This document shows positions 13,605 through 21,557 of a stretch of 22,746 nt of DNA, piece after piece (position 1 is the first letter of the stretch; each line of letters begins with the position of its first letter). The notes beneath the pieces were generated by a model. It saw nothing but the letters and a program-made list of their open reading frames with translations, did not search any database and was not told where the DNA came from. Source of the DNA: JBKPNZ01 sp046732895 (GTDB lineage: Bacteria; Actinomycetota; Thermoleophilia; Solirubrobacterales; 70-9); assembly GCA_046732895.1 (NCBI GenBank), contig JBKPNZ010000055.1, positions 1-22,746 of the forward strand, in the 5' to 3' direction. Position numbers and translations under genes: made by a program.

Positions 13605-14852
13605 TCAGCCGGCGGCCGCAATCAGGGCTGCCGCGTCGCTCTCGACGCCTGTGGCCATCGCCTCGAGGTCGTCGACGATCGCCGGATCGGCGCAGAACCC
13701 GAAGTGGAGGGTGTCGGCCAGGGACACGACGGCCACTCGCAGCGCGTGGTGCTCGCCGATCTCGGCAATCGTGTGGAGCGCTTCGACGGGCGTGTCGAGG
13801 ACCGAAACGGGCTGGCGGGGGCCCGGAACGTTCGAGACGTTCACCGCGAAGCGGCGAGGGCTCCGCGAGACCCTCGAGCAGAATCGCTCGAGGCGCGGCG
13901 AGACCCGGCCGAGCTCGCGCAGGAGCGCGTCCATCTCCTCGGCATCGTGATCGGCCTTCCGCAGCGCGGTCTCGGCGTGCACGGCGGCGAGCCGAGACGC
14001 CGGATCGGGCTCGTCGAGCGGCAGCGACACGGCGAAGAAGGAGTCGCGGTTGGAGGCGTCGTCGCCCTCGTGATGGAGGCTCACAGGGATCTTCACCCGC
14101 ACTGAGCCGAGGGTGCCGTGATGCTCCGCAAGCCAGTGCCGCAATCCGCCCGCCACGCATGTGAGCACTGCATCGTTGACGGTCGCGCCGGCGAGGGCCT
14201 TGGCGGCATCGTGCAGCCGGCTCAGCGGTACCTGGGCAAAGGCAATGGTTCGCTGAGTGCCGATGCGTCCGTCGAAGGGCGACGCCTCACGGCTGCGGGC
14301 GAATTCGCGGCGCAGGAAGCCCGCGAGATGGGCACGCCGGCGCTTGTCGTCTTGGGCTCCCCCCGGCTTGTGATGCGCGGGCGGGGCGCTCGGAACGGGG
14401 TCCCACAGAAGCGCCTGGGCGTAGCGCATGGCCGCGGTGCCGTCCGCGAGGGCATGATGCATGCGCCAGACGAGGGCTGACCCGCCGTCATCGAACCGCA
14501 CCACGTCGATTCTCCAGAGCGGGTGCGAGCGATCGAGCCGCCGCGCGAAGAGCTCGGCCACGGCCGCCGGAAGCTCGGCGCGTGCGAGCGGTCCGCCGGC
14601 CGCGGCCGGCCCGACGTGATCGGCGAGCTCGAAGTCTCGCGCGGGGACCCACGCCGGCGCCTCCGCCGAGCCGCCCAGCTTCATCCGGAGTGCCGGCGCA
14701 GCGTCCAGCCGCTCCGCGACCCGCGCGCGCACTTCGTCGACGCCCGGGGCGCCATCCCCCAGCTCGGCGACCTTGCAGACATGCCCTGCGATCGTCGCGC
14801 ACTCGAGCTCCAGGATCGCTCGGTCCTCGGGTGTGAGCGGGATCGCATCCAT
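13605..14852 (-). CDS. WS/DGAT-family acyltransferase
   Basis: Wax ester synthase/diacylglycerol acyltransferase family enzyme, 415 aa, somewhat shorter than typical (about 450-480). It would transfer fatty acyl groups from acyl-CoA to long-chain alcohol or diacylglycerol, forming storage lipid. Family marks in order are LTPEDRAILELE at the N-terminus, HPLWRIDVV (about 110-118), the catalytic HHALADG (132-138; second His as base), ATVNDAVLTCVAGGLR in the middle (the ND motif), and NVSNVPGP in the C-terminal domain. The C-terminal half corresponds to the DUF1298 region. It is transcribed alone or with the CNBD gene and diverges from the DGPF/ECF42 pair. The substrate (wax ester, triacylglycerol or other acyl acceptor) cannot be read. 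Confidence 0.92.
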   Translation of the reverse strand: MDAIPLTPEDRAILELECATIAGHVCKVAELGDGAPGVDEVRARVAERLDAAPALRMKLGGSAEAPAWVPARDFELADHVGPAAAGGPLARAELPAAVAELFARRLDRSHPLWRIDVVRFDDGGSALVWRMHHALADGTAAMRYAQALLWDPVPSAPPAHHKPGGAQDDKRRRAHLAGFLRREFARSREASPFDGRIGTQRTIAFAQVPLSRLHDAAKALAGATVNDAVLTCVAGGLRHWLAEHHGTLGSVRVKIPVSLHHEGDDASNRDSFFAVSLPLDEPDPASRLAAVHAETALRKADHDAEEMDALLRELGRVSPRLERFCSRVSRSPRRFAVNVSNVPGPRQPVSVLDTPVEALHTIAEIGEHHALRVAVVSLADTLHFGFCADPAIVDDLEAMATGVESDAAALIAAAG

Positions 14853-14860
14853 GCCCGTGA

Positions 14861-14889
14861 ATCATCGTCAGGTGGGGCCGGTTCATCAA
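14861..14889 (-). promoter_or_regulatory. Candidate promoter of the WS/DGAT gene
   Basis: On the minus strand TTGATG (14889-14884), a 17-nt spacer and GATGAT (14866-14861) lie 8 nt before the ATG at 14852. This looks like a sigma-70-type promoter driving a leaderless message; no ribosome site is present. Confidence 0.45.
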
Positions 14890-14905
14890 CCCCTCCCCAG
14901 AAATG

Positions 14906-14940
14906 GATCGAGCCGTCCGGGGCGAATGGACGACTCGATC
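14906..14940. repeat. Imperfect 13-bp inverted repeat, possible operator
   Basis: GATCGAGCCGTCC and GGACGACTCGATC pair at 12 of 13 positions around a 9-nt spacer. It lies just upstream of the candidate -35 of the WS/DGAT promoter. No T-tract follows on either side, so an operator is more likely than a terminator. Confidence 0.45.
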
Positions 14941-15120
14941 GCAAATGGCCACGCTCGCTCTTCCGCAACCGGCGTGGCTGTGTCTGCTTTCGCGAGTACC
15001 CGGCTGAGAGATGGCAAACATCGAATCTCGTTGTGCCCGGCCTTTGGGCGAGATCGTGCCGAAAGCGACGATGTCCGGAATCCGGCTAATGGTGTGGACA
15101 GGCCGCGATGTCCAGGCAGA

Positions 15121-15147
15121 TGTCGATTTCCGCGCTCCCCATTCGTT
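15121..15147 (+). promoter_or_regulatory. Candidate ECF42-type promoter of the DGPF-sigma pair
   Basis: TGTCGA (15121-15126), 17 nt, then CGTT (15144-15147), about 36 nt before the DGPF start. As I recall, ECF42 sigma factors use a TGTCGA -35 and a CGAC/CGTC-like -10 in front of DGPF genes; here the -35 is exact and the -10 matches 3 of 4. This suggests self-activation. Confidence 0.55.
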
Positions 15148-15182
15148 CAACCGGTGAGAATGACCCTTCGAAGGAGGAACAC

Positions 15183-15527
15183 ATGAAGTACATGCTTCAG
15201 ATCTTCTCGGGCGATGCCGCCGATCGGTGGGACGAGCTCTCCGAGGAGGAGCAGAACAAGATCGTGGGTGAGTACATGGCCATCTCCGAGAGCCCAGGCG
15301 TCCTCGGAGGCGACCAGCTGCAGCCGACGACAACGGCGACCACGGTGCGAGTCGAGGACGGGCAGACGCTGACCACTGACGGGCCGTTCGTGGCGACCAA
15401 GGAGGCCCTCGGCGGCTACTTCCTGCTCGAGGCCGACGACATCGATGCTGCGCTCGAGGTCGCGGCGCGGATCCCGGCCGCGCGCATGGGCGGCGCGGTC
15501 GAAGTTCGCCCGGTGGTGGAGCGCTGA
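15183..15527 (+). CDS. DGPF/YCII-related protein
   Basis: Small cytoplasmic protein (114 aa) of the YCII-related, DGPF group. The namesake motif DGPF is at residues 66-69, followed by ATKEALGGYFLLEADDIDAALEVA, the standard second half. The N-terminus MKYMLQIFSGD is the usual first strand of the ferredoxin-like fold. A strong GGAGG ribosome site 5 nt upstream fixes the ATG at 15183. DGPF genes sit next to ECF42 sigma factors and are their main known targets; that pairing is present here, with the sigma frame starting at the last bases of this gene. The biochemical role of DGPF proteins is not known. It may sense or modify something that switches on the sigma factor, but this is speculation. 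Confidence 0.92.
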   Translation: MKYMLQIFSGDAADRWDELSEEEQNKIVGEYMAISESPGVLGGDQLQPTTTATTVRVEDGQTLTTDGPFVATKEALGGYFLLEADDIDAALEVAARIPAARMGGAVEVRPVVER

Positions 15528-16699
15528 TCGACGAAGTCTTCCGCGACGAGTGGGGCCGGGTACTCGCCACCCTGATCGGCATCCTCGGCGACTTTGACCT
15601 CGCCGAGGACGCCGCTCAGGACGCGTTCACAATCGCGGCCGAACGCTGGCCGTGGGACGGGGTCCCCGGGAACCCGCGCGCGTGGCTCGTGACGACCGCG
15701 CGGAACCGCGCGATCGACCGCATCCGGCGCGATCGCACCCTCGCTGCGAAGACGGAGCTCCTCGAGGTTGCGGAGAGCACGGTGGATGAGATCGAAGACA
15801 CGGCCATTCCGGACGAGCGACTCGAGCTCGTCTTCACCTGTTGCCACCCCGCCCTCGCGACCGACGCACAGGTCGCGCTGACCCTTCGCACGCTCGGTGG
15901 ACTCACGACCGACGAGATCGCGCGGGCGTTCCTGGTCCCGAAACCGACGATGGCGCAGCGCCTGGTGCGCGCCAAGCACAAGATCAGGGATGCCGGAATC
16001 CCGTTCCGCATTCCGCCACCCCATCTGCTTCCCGATCGCCTGACGGCGGTCCTCGCGATCATCTACCTGATCTTCAACGAGGGCTACGGCGGGCGCGGCG
16101 ACCTCGCGGCCGAGGCGATCAGACTCGGCGGGGCGCTGGCCGAGCTCATGCCCGACGAGCCCGAGGTGCATGGACTCCTTGCCCTGATGCTGCTGAACGA
16201 CTCGCGGCGCGACGCCCGTTTCCGCGACGGCGAGCTGGTCCTGCTCGACGAACAGGACCGATCGCTCTGGGACGTGGATCAGATCAAGGCCGGCCGCGCG
16301 GCCCTTGAGCGCGCGCTGGCACTTAGGGGAACCGGCCCATACGTCCTGCAGGCGGCGATCGCCTCATTGCACGCCGAGGAGGACCCCGACTGGGCGGAGA
16401 TCGCAGTCCTCTACGCCCAGCTTGCGCGCACTACGGGCTCGCCCGTGGTGGAGCTGAACCGGGCCGTTGCCGTTGCGGAGGCGGAGGGCCTTGAAGAGGG
16501 GCTCACGCTCGTGGACGCCCTCGAGCTCGACGACTACCGCTACTTCCACTCGGCGCGGGCGGACATTCTGCGCCGGCTCGGCCGCGGCGACGAGGCGCGC
16601 GCCGCCTATGAACGGGCCCTGGAGCTCGCGCACTCCGAGCCCGAGCGGCGGTTTCTCGAGCGGCGCCTCGCGGAGCTCGCAGGGCGTGCGGTGGGATGA
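15524..16699 (+). CDS. ECF42-type RNA polymerase sigma factor with TPR-like tail
   Basis: Group ECF42 sigma factor, 391 aa if started at CTG 15524. Coding similarity runs unbroken from this point (DEVFRDEWGRVLATLIGILGDFDLAEDAAQDAF is sigma region 2, written as one family block), while the first in-frame GTG would remove region 2 and no ATG or GTG exists between the end of the DGPF gene and it. The CTG overlaps the DGPF stop as CTGA, with GGTGGAG just before. Region 4 covers about 105-160 (TLGGLTTDEIARAFLVPKPT). The C-terminal 200 residues form the TPR-like extension typical of ECF42 (YVLQAAIASLHAEE, SPVVELNRAVAVA, RADILRRLGR). No anti-sigma gene is nearby; the tail is thought to control activity in this group. 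Confidence 0.87.
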   Translation: MIDEVFRDEWGRVLATLIGILGDFDLAEDAAQDAFTIAAERWPWDGVPGNPRAWLVTTARNRAIDRIRRDRTLAAKTELLEVAESTVDEIEDTAIPDERLELVFTCCHPALATDAQVALTLRTLGGLTTDEIARAFLVPKPTMAQRLVRAKHKIRDAGIPFRIPPPHLLPDRLTAVLAIIYLIFNEGYGGRGDLAAEAIRLGGALAELMPDEPEVHGLLALMLLNDSRRDARFRDGELVLLDEQDRSLWDVDQIKAGRAALERALALRGTGPYVLQAAIASLHAEEDPDWAEIAVLYAQLARTTGSPVVELNRAVAVAEAEGLEEGLTLVDALELDDYRYFHSARADILRRLGRGDEARAAYERALELAHSEPERRFLERRLAELAGRAVG

Positions 16700-16746
16700 T
16701 CAATGGGACGGGACCGTGATGGCCCGCTTCGAGGAAAGGTGGCGCG

Positions 16747-17205
16747 ATGTCAGGACGTTTTGAGGCGACGACGGTGATCGATCGTCCGATCGAGGAGGTC
16801 TTCGCGTTCCTCGCGGACGGCGAGAACGACCCGAAGTTCAGCCCGCGCGTGCTCGAGATCGCGAAGACCACCGATGGCCCACCCGGGGTGGGCACCGTCT
16901 TCGAGAGCACGGTGAAGGACGCGGGGATGAAGACCCATCGCGAGTTCAGGCTGACTGAATTCGAGCCCGCCACCAAGATCCGGTGGGCCGAGACCTCGAA
17001 GAACCTGATCACGGCGTCGGAGGGCGGCTACGACCTGGCGCCGTCAGGCTCGGGCACGCGGGTCACGATCTTCAACGTCCTCGAGGGGCACGGGATCGGA
17101 AAGCTGCTCGCGCCGCTCGCGCTCAGTCAGGCCCGCAAGGGCGCGGACGAGTTCGCCGGGCGGATCAAGGCGGCGGTCGAGGCGGAGAGCCGTCAGCCCC
17201 GCTGA
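16747..17205 (+). CDS. SRPBCC (START-like) family protein
   Basis: Small hydrophobic-ligand-binding-fold protein, 152 aa, of the polyketide cyclase/dehydrase or SRPBCC superfamily. The N-terminus FEATTVIDRPIEEVFAFLAD is the classic first strand and helix of the fold. The middle shows GPPGVGTVFESTV and FRLTEFEPATKIRW, and the C-terminus has the long helix PLALSQARKGADEFAGRIKAAVE. The ATG has an AGGAAAGG ribosome site about 8 nt upstream. It lies 47 nt after the sigma gene, so it may belong to the same transcript. Members bind lipids, sterols or polyketides, or simply serve as ligand carriers; no ligand can be named here. Confidence 0.88.
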   Translation: MSGRFEATTVIDRPIEEVFAFLADGENDPKFSPRVLEIAKTTDGPPGVGTVFESTVKDAGMKTHREFRLTEFEPATKIRWAETSKNLITASEGGYDLAPSGSGTRVTIFNVLEGHGIGKLLAPLALSQARKGADEFAGRIKAAVEAESRQPR

Positions 17206-17228
17206 GGGATCGCCGGAGAGCTCCGCCG

Positions 17229-18296
17229 ATGCCCGATTTCCTCGTGAAGCGCGACAACCTCCGGGATTGCCGCGTCGTTGAGTCCGAGACTCCGGGGATC
17301 GAGGCCGGCCAGGCGCTGCTGCGGGTTGACACGTTCGGGCTGACCGCGAACAACATCACCTATGCGACATTCGGGGAGATGATGTCCTACTGGGACTTCT
17401 TTCCCGCCGAGGAGGGCTGGGGGCGGGTGCCGATGTGGGGGTTCGCCGAGGTCGAGGGCAGCAAGGCGGACGGCGTCAAGGAGGGAGCCCGCGTCTACGG
17501 ATACCTGCCGCCGTCCTCGCATCTCGTGGTGACTCCGGTCAAGGTCGGCGAGCACGGGTTCGTCGACGGCACTGCGCATCGCGCGGAGCTGCCGTCGGCG
17601 TATCAGGGGTATGTCGTGACCGAGACCGACGCCTTCTATACGCCGGACACCGAGGAGATGCAGATGCTCCTGCGCCCGCTCTTCTACACGTCGTTCCTGA
17701 TCGACGATCAGCTCGCCGACGATGGGTTGACGGGCCGGGGCCCGATCGTCATTTCGAGCGCGTCGAGCAAGACCGCGATTGCGGCGGCCTTCCTGCTCGC
17801 GCAGCGTCCCGAGGTCGACCTGGTGGCTCTGACCTCGCCCGGAAACGTCGAGTTTGTCGGGGGGCTCGGGATCTACGGGCAGACCGTCGCCTATGACGCG
17901 ATCGACTCGCTGGAGCGCAGGCCGGCCACATACGTTGACGTCGCCGGGGACGGCGACGTGCGCCAGGCGCTGCACTCGCACTTCGGCGACGAGCTCGCCT
18001 ACTCGATGGCCGTCGGGGTCACCCACTGGGAGGAGTTCGGGGCCGGTGACGGCTCGCTGCCCGGGCCGCAGCCGATCCTCTTCTTCGCCCCGGACCGGAT
18101 CGTCAAGCGCTCAGCCGACTGGGGGCGCAACGAGCTCGAGAAGAGGGTGGCCGATGCGTGGCATCCGTTCTGCGAGTGGATGGGCGGCTGGCTTGAGGTC
18201 ATTCACGGCCAAGGCTTCGCTGCGGTGAAGGACGCGTATCTCACGGTGCTCGAGGGCGATGTCGGCCCGAGCGCCGCGCACGTGCTGAAGCTGTAG
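17229..18296 (+). CDS. DUF2855 family protein
   Basis: Protein of 355 aa matching the DUF2855 family, which resembles medium-chain dehydrogenases. The N-terminal GQALLRVDTFGLTANNITYA is the typical GroES-like beginning, and PMWGFAEVEGSKADGVKEGARVYGYLP follows as in quinone oxidoreductases. The nucleotide-binding region is altered: ISSASSKTAIAAAFLLAQ stands where a GxGxxG loop would be. The ATG at 17229 begins 23 nt after the SRPBCC stop; the frame is open upstream but only overlaps that gene. Members are found near lipid and fatty-acid genes, but no reaction has been established as far as I know. A redox role is a guess. Confidence 0.82.
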   Translation: MPDFLVKRDNLRDCRVVESETPGIEAGQALLRVDTFGLTANNITYATFGEMMSYWDFFPAEEGWGRVPMWGFAEVEGSKADGVKEGARVYGYLPPSSHLVVTPVKVGEHGFVDGTAHRAELPSAYQGYVVTETDAFYTPDTEEMQMLLRPLFYTSFLIDDQLADDGLTGRGPIVISSASSKTAIAAAFLLAQRPEVDLVALTSPGNVEFVGGLGIYGQTVAYDAIDSLERRPATYVDVAGDGDVRQALHSHFGDELAYSMAVGVTHWEEFGAGDGSLPGPQPILFFAPDRIVKRSADWGRNELEKRVADAWHPFCEWMGGWLEVIHGQGFAAVKDAYLTVLEGDVGPSAAHVLKL

Positions 18297-18408
18297 CTGC
18301 GCGCCACGACCCGGAGCGATGGATTTCGGGCTTCTGGCGGATCTCTACTTGAAACGGCCATTTTCGGCCGCCCACGCCCCACACGTAGAGACCGCAAGGG
18401 AGTCCGAC

Positions 18409-19845
18409 ATGAATTCGAAATCCACCGACGGCAGCTGGAGCGGAGCAACGGGCTGGGTCGTGGCCCTGACCGGGATCGGATCGTTGATGGCGGCGCTGGA
18501 CACCCTGGTGGTGTCGACGGCGCTGAGCACGATCAGAGTCGACCTGGGTGCTTCGGTGGAGCAGCTGGAGTGGACGGTGAACGCCTACAACCTGAGCTTT
18601 GCCGTGCTCCTGATCACGGGTGCGGCGCTTGGGGACCGCTTTGGACGCCGGAACCTCTACGCGGTTGGCCTGGGGCTCTTTGCCGCCGCCTCGGCGGCGT
18701 GTGCGCTGGCGCCCGACGTCGGCTGGCTGATCGCGGCGCGCGCTGTCCAGGGTGCAGGGTCAGCGCTGCTCATGCCGCTCGGCCTGGCGCTCCTGAGTGC
18801 GGCCTTCCCGCCCGAGCGCCGTGGTGCAGCTATCGGGATCTTCAGCGGGATCACAGGGCTTGCGGTGGCGAGCGGCCCGCTCGTGGGAGGCGCCATCGTC
18901 GATGGCATCGACTGGCAGTGGATCTTCTGGATCAACGTTCCGATCGGGGCGCTGGCCATCCCATTGGTGCTGACCCGCATGCGGGAGAGCTTCGGGTCCG
19001 ACACCGGACTCGACATTCCCGGCCTCGCCCTCGTGACCGGCGGCGCGCTGGGGATCGTCTGGGGGTTGGTGCGCGGTAACCAGGCCGGGTGGGACAGCCC
19101 GGAGGTGATCGGTTCCATCCTCTTGGGAGGCCTGCTCCTCGCGGCCTTCGTCGCCTGGGAGCTGCGAGCGCGAGAGCCGATGCTGCCGATGCGCTTCTTC
19201 CGCTCGCGCGCCTTCGCGGCGGGCAACGCGGCGATCTTCTTCACGTTCGCCTCGCTCTTCGGTGCCGTGTTCTTCTTCGCGCAGCTGCTCCAGATCGGGC
19301 TGGGCTACAGCCCGCTCGAGGCGGGGCTGCGGCTGATGCCGTGGACGGCCACGTTCATCACGGTCGCGCCCATTGCCGGGGCGCTGGCCGACCGCATCGG
19401 CGAGCGGCCGTTGATGGTCGGGGGCCTCACGCTGCAGGCGGTCGGGATGACCTGGGTGGCCTTGATCGCCGAGCCCGGCCTCGCCTACTCGCATCTGCTG
19501 GCCCCGTTCATCGTTGCCGGCGTCGGCGTCTCGATGGCGATCCCGGCCGCGCAGAACTCGGTCGTCGGGTCGGTCGCGCTCGAGGCCATCGGGAAGGCGG
19601 CGGGCACCAACAGCATGATGCGCGAACTCGGCGGCGTATTCGGCATCGCAGTGGTCGTCGCCGTCTTCGCAGGCGCAGGAAGCTACGCCTCGGCGCAGGC
19701 CTTCACCGACGGCTTCACGCCCGGGATTCTCGTCGGCGCCGCTCTGGCGCTCGCCGGCGCGGCCACGGGTCTCGCCCTGCCCGGGCGACGCCGGGACGCC
19801 ACTCTGTGTCCTATCCCTCAACAGGTTCAGGAGGCAACGCAATGA
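18409..19845 (+). CDS. DHA2-type MFS drug exporter
   Basis: Proton-coupled efflux pump of the major facilitator superfamily, 14-helix DHA2 (EmrB/QacA) class, 478 aa. Family marks are LMAALDTLVVSTALSTI in helix 1 (motif D1 region), WTVNAYNLSFAVLLITG, motif A GDRFGRRN, and the motif C region GLAVASGPLVGGAIVDG followed by the very typical WQWIFWINVPIG. The second half has fewer conserved motifs but keeps the helix pattern. The ATG at 18409 follows an AAGGGAG ribosome site. The 112-nt gap upstream holds a short GGCC-ATTTTC-GGCC repeat and possibly a promoter. Its stop overlaps the next gene as ATGA. The exported compound is unknown. Confidence 0.93.
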   Translation: MNSKSTDGSWSGATGWVVALTGIGSLMAALDTLVVSTALSTIRVDLGASVEQLEWTVNAYNLSFAVLLITGAALGDRFGRRNLYAVGLGLFAAASAACALAPDVGWLIAARAVQGAGSALLMPLGLALLSAAFPPERRGAAIGIFSGITGLAVASGPLVGGAIVDGIDWQWIFWINVPIGALAIPLVLTRMRESFGSDTGLDIPGLALVTGGALGIVWGLVRGNQAGWDSPEVIGSILLGGLLLAAFVAWELRAREPMLPMRFFRSRAFAAGNAAIFFTFASLFGAVFFFAQLLQIGLGYSPLEAGLRLMPWTATFITVAPIAGALADRIGERPLMVGGLTLQAVGMTWVALIAEPGLAYSHLLAPFIVAGVGVSMAIPAAQNSVVGSVALEAIGKAAGTNSMMRELGGVFGIAVVVAVFAGAGSYASAQAFTDGFTPGILVGAALALAGAATGLALPGRRRDATLCPIPQQVQEATQ

Positions 19846-20147
19846 AGCGAGTGATGGTTCGCTACAAGCTCAAGCCTGACCGAGCTGCCGAGAACGAGAA
19901 GCTGGTCCAGGCCGTCTACGAGGAGCTGGATCGCACCCAGCCCGCCGGGCTGCGCTACGCGACGTTTCAACTGGAGGACGGGGCGAGCTTCGTCCATCTG
20001 GCCTTCGTTGACGGCGACGGGCCGGGGCCGCTGCCCGAAGTGGCGGCATTCCGGGAGTTCCAGCGGGACATCCAGGAGCGCTGCGACGAGCCGCCGGTCG
20101 TGACCCAGTTGCGTGAGATCGGCTCCTTTCACTTCCACGGGGATTGA
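19842..20147 (+). CDS. Small dimeric alpha-beta barrel protein
   Basis: Protein of 101 aa that looks like a stand-alone ferredoxin-like (ABM/Dabb) domain. It has strand MKRVMVRYKLKPD, helix AAENEKLVQAVYEELDR, strand GLRYATFQLEDG, strand SFVHLAFVDG, helix AAFREFQRDIQERC and a final short strand. The ATG overlaps the MFS stop (ATGA), so translation is coupled to the exporter. Such domains can be heme-degrading or cofactor-free monooxygenases, but the key residues are not evident and the function is open. The next gene starts 9 nt later. Confidence 0.82.
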   Translation: MKRVMVRYKLKPDRAAENEKLVQAVYEELDRTQPAGLRYATFQLEDGASFVHLAFVDGDGPGPLPEVAAFREFQRDIQERCDEPPVVTQLREIGSFHFHGD

Positions 20148-20156
20148 GGGCGAGCC

Positions 20157-20516
20157 GTGAACCCCGTCGTTCATCTGGAGCTCCACACCGGCGATCTGCC
20201 GGGCGCGCGCTCGCTCTACGCGAAGCTCTGCGGCTGGCGCCAGGAGCAGGTCGAGACCGGGGCCGGCTCCTATCTCGCCGTCGGGCTCGGAGAGAGCTTC
20301 GGGGGCGGCATCGTCGAGTGCGGGACACGGCGACCGATGTGGCTGCCCTACGTCGAGGTGGGGGAGGTCGGCGTGGCCACCGAGCGGGCGCGCAGGCTCG
20401 GCGCGTCAGTCCTGCTGGAGCCTCGGGAAGGGCCGGCGGGATGGCGCAGCGTGGTCGGGACGAACGAGGGTGGCGAGATCGCCTTCTGGCAACCGAAGAC
20501 GCCTTCCGGTGGATGA
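20157..20516 (+). CDS. VOC (glyoxalase-like) family protein
   Basis: Protein of 119 aa with one vicinal-oxygen-chelate repeat pair. The start VHLELHTGDLPGARSLYAKLCGW has the usual strand and the helix leading to a GW. The end VGTNEGGEIAFWQPK supplies the final metal-side Glu position seen in many members. Several usual metal ligands are hard to place (the His of the N-terminal strand may be His6), so catalytic function is uncertain. The start is a GTG 9 nt after the previous stop, and the following sigma gene starts 10 nt after this stop. VOC proteins include lyases, dioxygenases and antibiotic-binding proteins; none can be chosen here. Confidence 0.82.
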   Translation: MNPVVHLELHTGDLPGARSLYAKLCGWRQEQVETGAGSYLAVGLGESFGGGIVECGTRRPMWLPYVEVGEVGVATERARRLGASVLLEPREGPAGWRSVVGTNEGGEIAFWQPKTPSGG

Positions 20517-20526
20517 GGTGAGCGCC

Positions 20527-21549
20527 ATGAACGAGCAGGACCTTCTGGAGCGGGCGCGAGCGGGTGACGAGGAAGCCTTCGGCCGGCTCGTGGAGATCCA
20601 TCGCGCGGAGCTTCACGCCCACTGTTACCGAATGCTCGGCTCCGTCGTCGATGCAGAGGACGCGCTTCAGGATGCGCTGCTTCGGGCGTGGCGCGGCCTG
20701 CCCGGTTTCGAGGGTCGCAGCTCGCTTCGCTCCTGGCTCTACACGATCGCGACGAACGCCTGCCTGAAGGCGATTGAGCGGCGCCCCAACCGGGTTCTGC
20801 CGATCGACTACGGCCCGCCTGCCGACCCGCATGATGGCCCGGCCGAGCCGCTCCTCGAGTCGGTGTGGGTGGAGCCGTACCCGGACCGCAGCGTTGATCG
20901 CGGGGGTGAACCGATGACGCCCGAGGCACGCTACGAGGAGCGGGAGAGCGTGGAGCTCGCGTTCATCGCCGCGCTCCAGCACCTGCCCGGACGACAGCGG
21001 GCGGCGCTCATCCTCCGCGATGTCCTCGGGTTCTCCGCGCGGGAGGTCGCCGAGGTGCTCGACGCGACACCGGCTTCTGTCGACAGCGCTCTCCAGCGTG
21101 CCCACAAGACCGTGGAGGAGCGCCTACCGGAGCTCAGCCAGCAGGCCGCGCTGCGCTCGCTCGGCGATGACGGGTTGAACGCCATGGTCGGTGAGTTCGT
21201 GGATGCGTGGGAGCGCGCCGACGTCGACGCAATCGTCGCGAAGCTGGCCGACGACGCCACGATCACGATGCCGCCGATCGCCACGTGGTACCGGGGCCGC
21301 GACGCCGTCCGCGGGTTCCTGGAGGGCTGGCCGCTCTCCGGCGGGCCCGGCCGCTGGCGCCTGGTACCGACGCGCGCGAACGGCCAACCGGCGGTCGGGG
21401 AGTACCTGTGGAATGACGAAGCCGAGCGCTTCCTGCCGCACGGCATCACCGTGCTCACGCTGCGCGGCGAGGAGATAGCCGAGATGACGGCCTTCCTCAT
21501 GCCGGAGGCCTTCGCCGGCTTCGGCCTGCCGGGCGCAATCGAGAAGTGA
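20527..21549 (+). CDS. ECF sigma factor with SnoaL-like C-terminal domain
   Basis: RNA polymerase sigma factor of 340 aa, of the group with a SnoaL-like tail (resembling TIGR02960/SigG-type proteins). Region 2 covers about 8-85 (HCYRMLGSVVDAEDALQDALLRAWRG, SSLRSWLYTIATNACL). A linker with PIDYGPPADP follows, and region 4 covers about 140-200 (LPGRQRAALILRDVLGFSAREVAEVL). Residues about 213-335 are a SnoaL-like/NTF2 fold (FVDAWERADVDAIVAKLADDATITMPP), which in related sigma factors modulates activity in place of an anti-sigma factor. The ATG at 20527 has a GAGGTGA ribosome site about 6 nt upstream. It closes the MFS-ABM-VOC operon. Its target promoters are not recognised. Confidence 0.9.
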   Translation: MNEQDLLERARAGDEEAFGRLVEIHRAELHAHCYRMLGSVVDAEDALQDALLRAWRGLPGFEGRSSLRSWLYTIATNACLKAIERRPNRVLPIDYGPPADPHDGPAEPLLESVWVEPYPDRSVDRGGEPMTPEARYEERESVELAFIAALQHLPGRQRAALILRDVLGFSAREVAEVLDATPASVDSALQRAHKTVEERLPELSQQAALRSLGDDGLNAMVGEFVDAWERADVDAIVAKLADDATITMPPIATWYRGRDAVRGFLEGWPLSGGPGRWRLVPTRANGQPAVGEYLWNDEAERFLPHGITVLTLRGEEIAEMTAFLMPEAFAGFGLPGAIEK

Positions 21550-21557
21550 AGCCGGCG

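Larger units (their letters stand above)
14853..15182 (+). other. 330-nt divergent intergenic region
   Basis: It separates the WS/DGAT gene (minus) from the DGPF gene (plus). It holds a promoter-like pair for each side and an imperfect 13-bp inverted repeat (14906-14940), all listed separately. GATGTC occurs three times at 15070, 15107 and 15119. I see no convincing coding sequence: no frame in it has a ribosome site and a recognisable protein. Confidence 0.6.
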
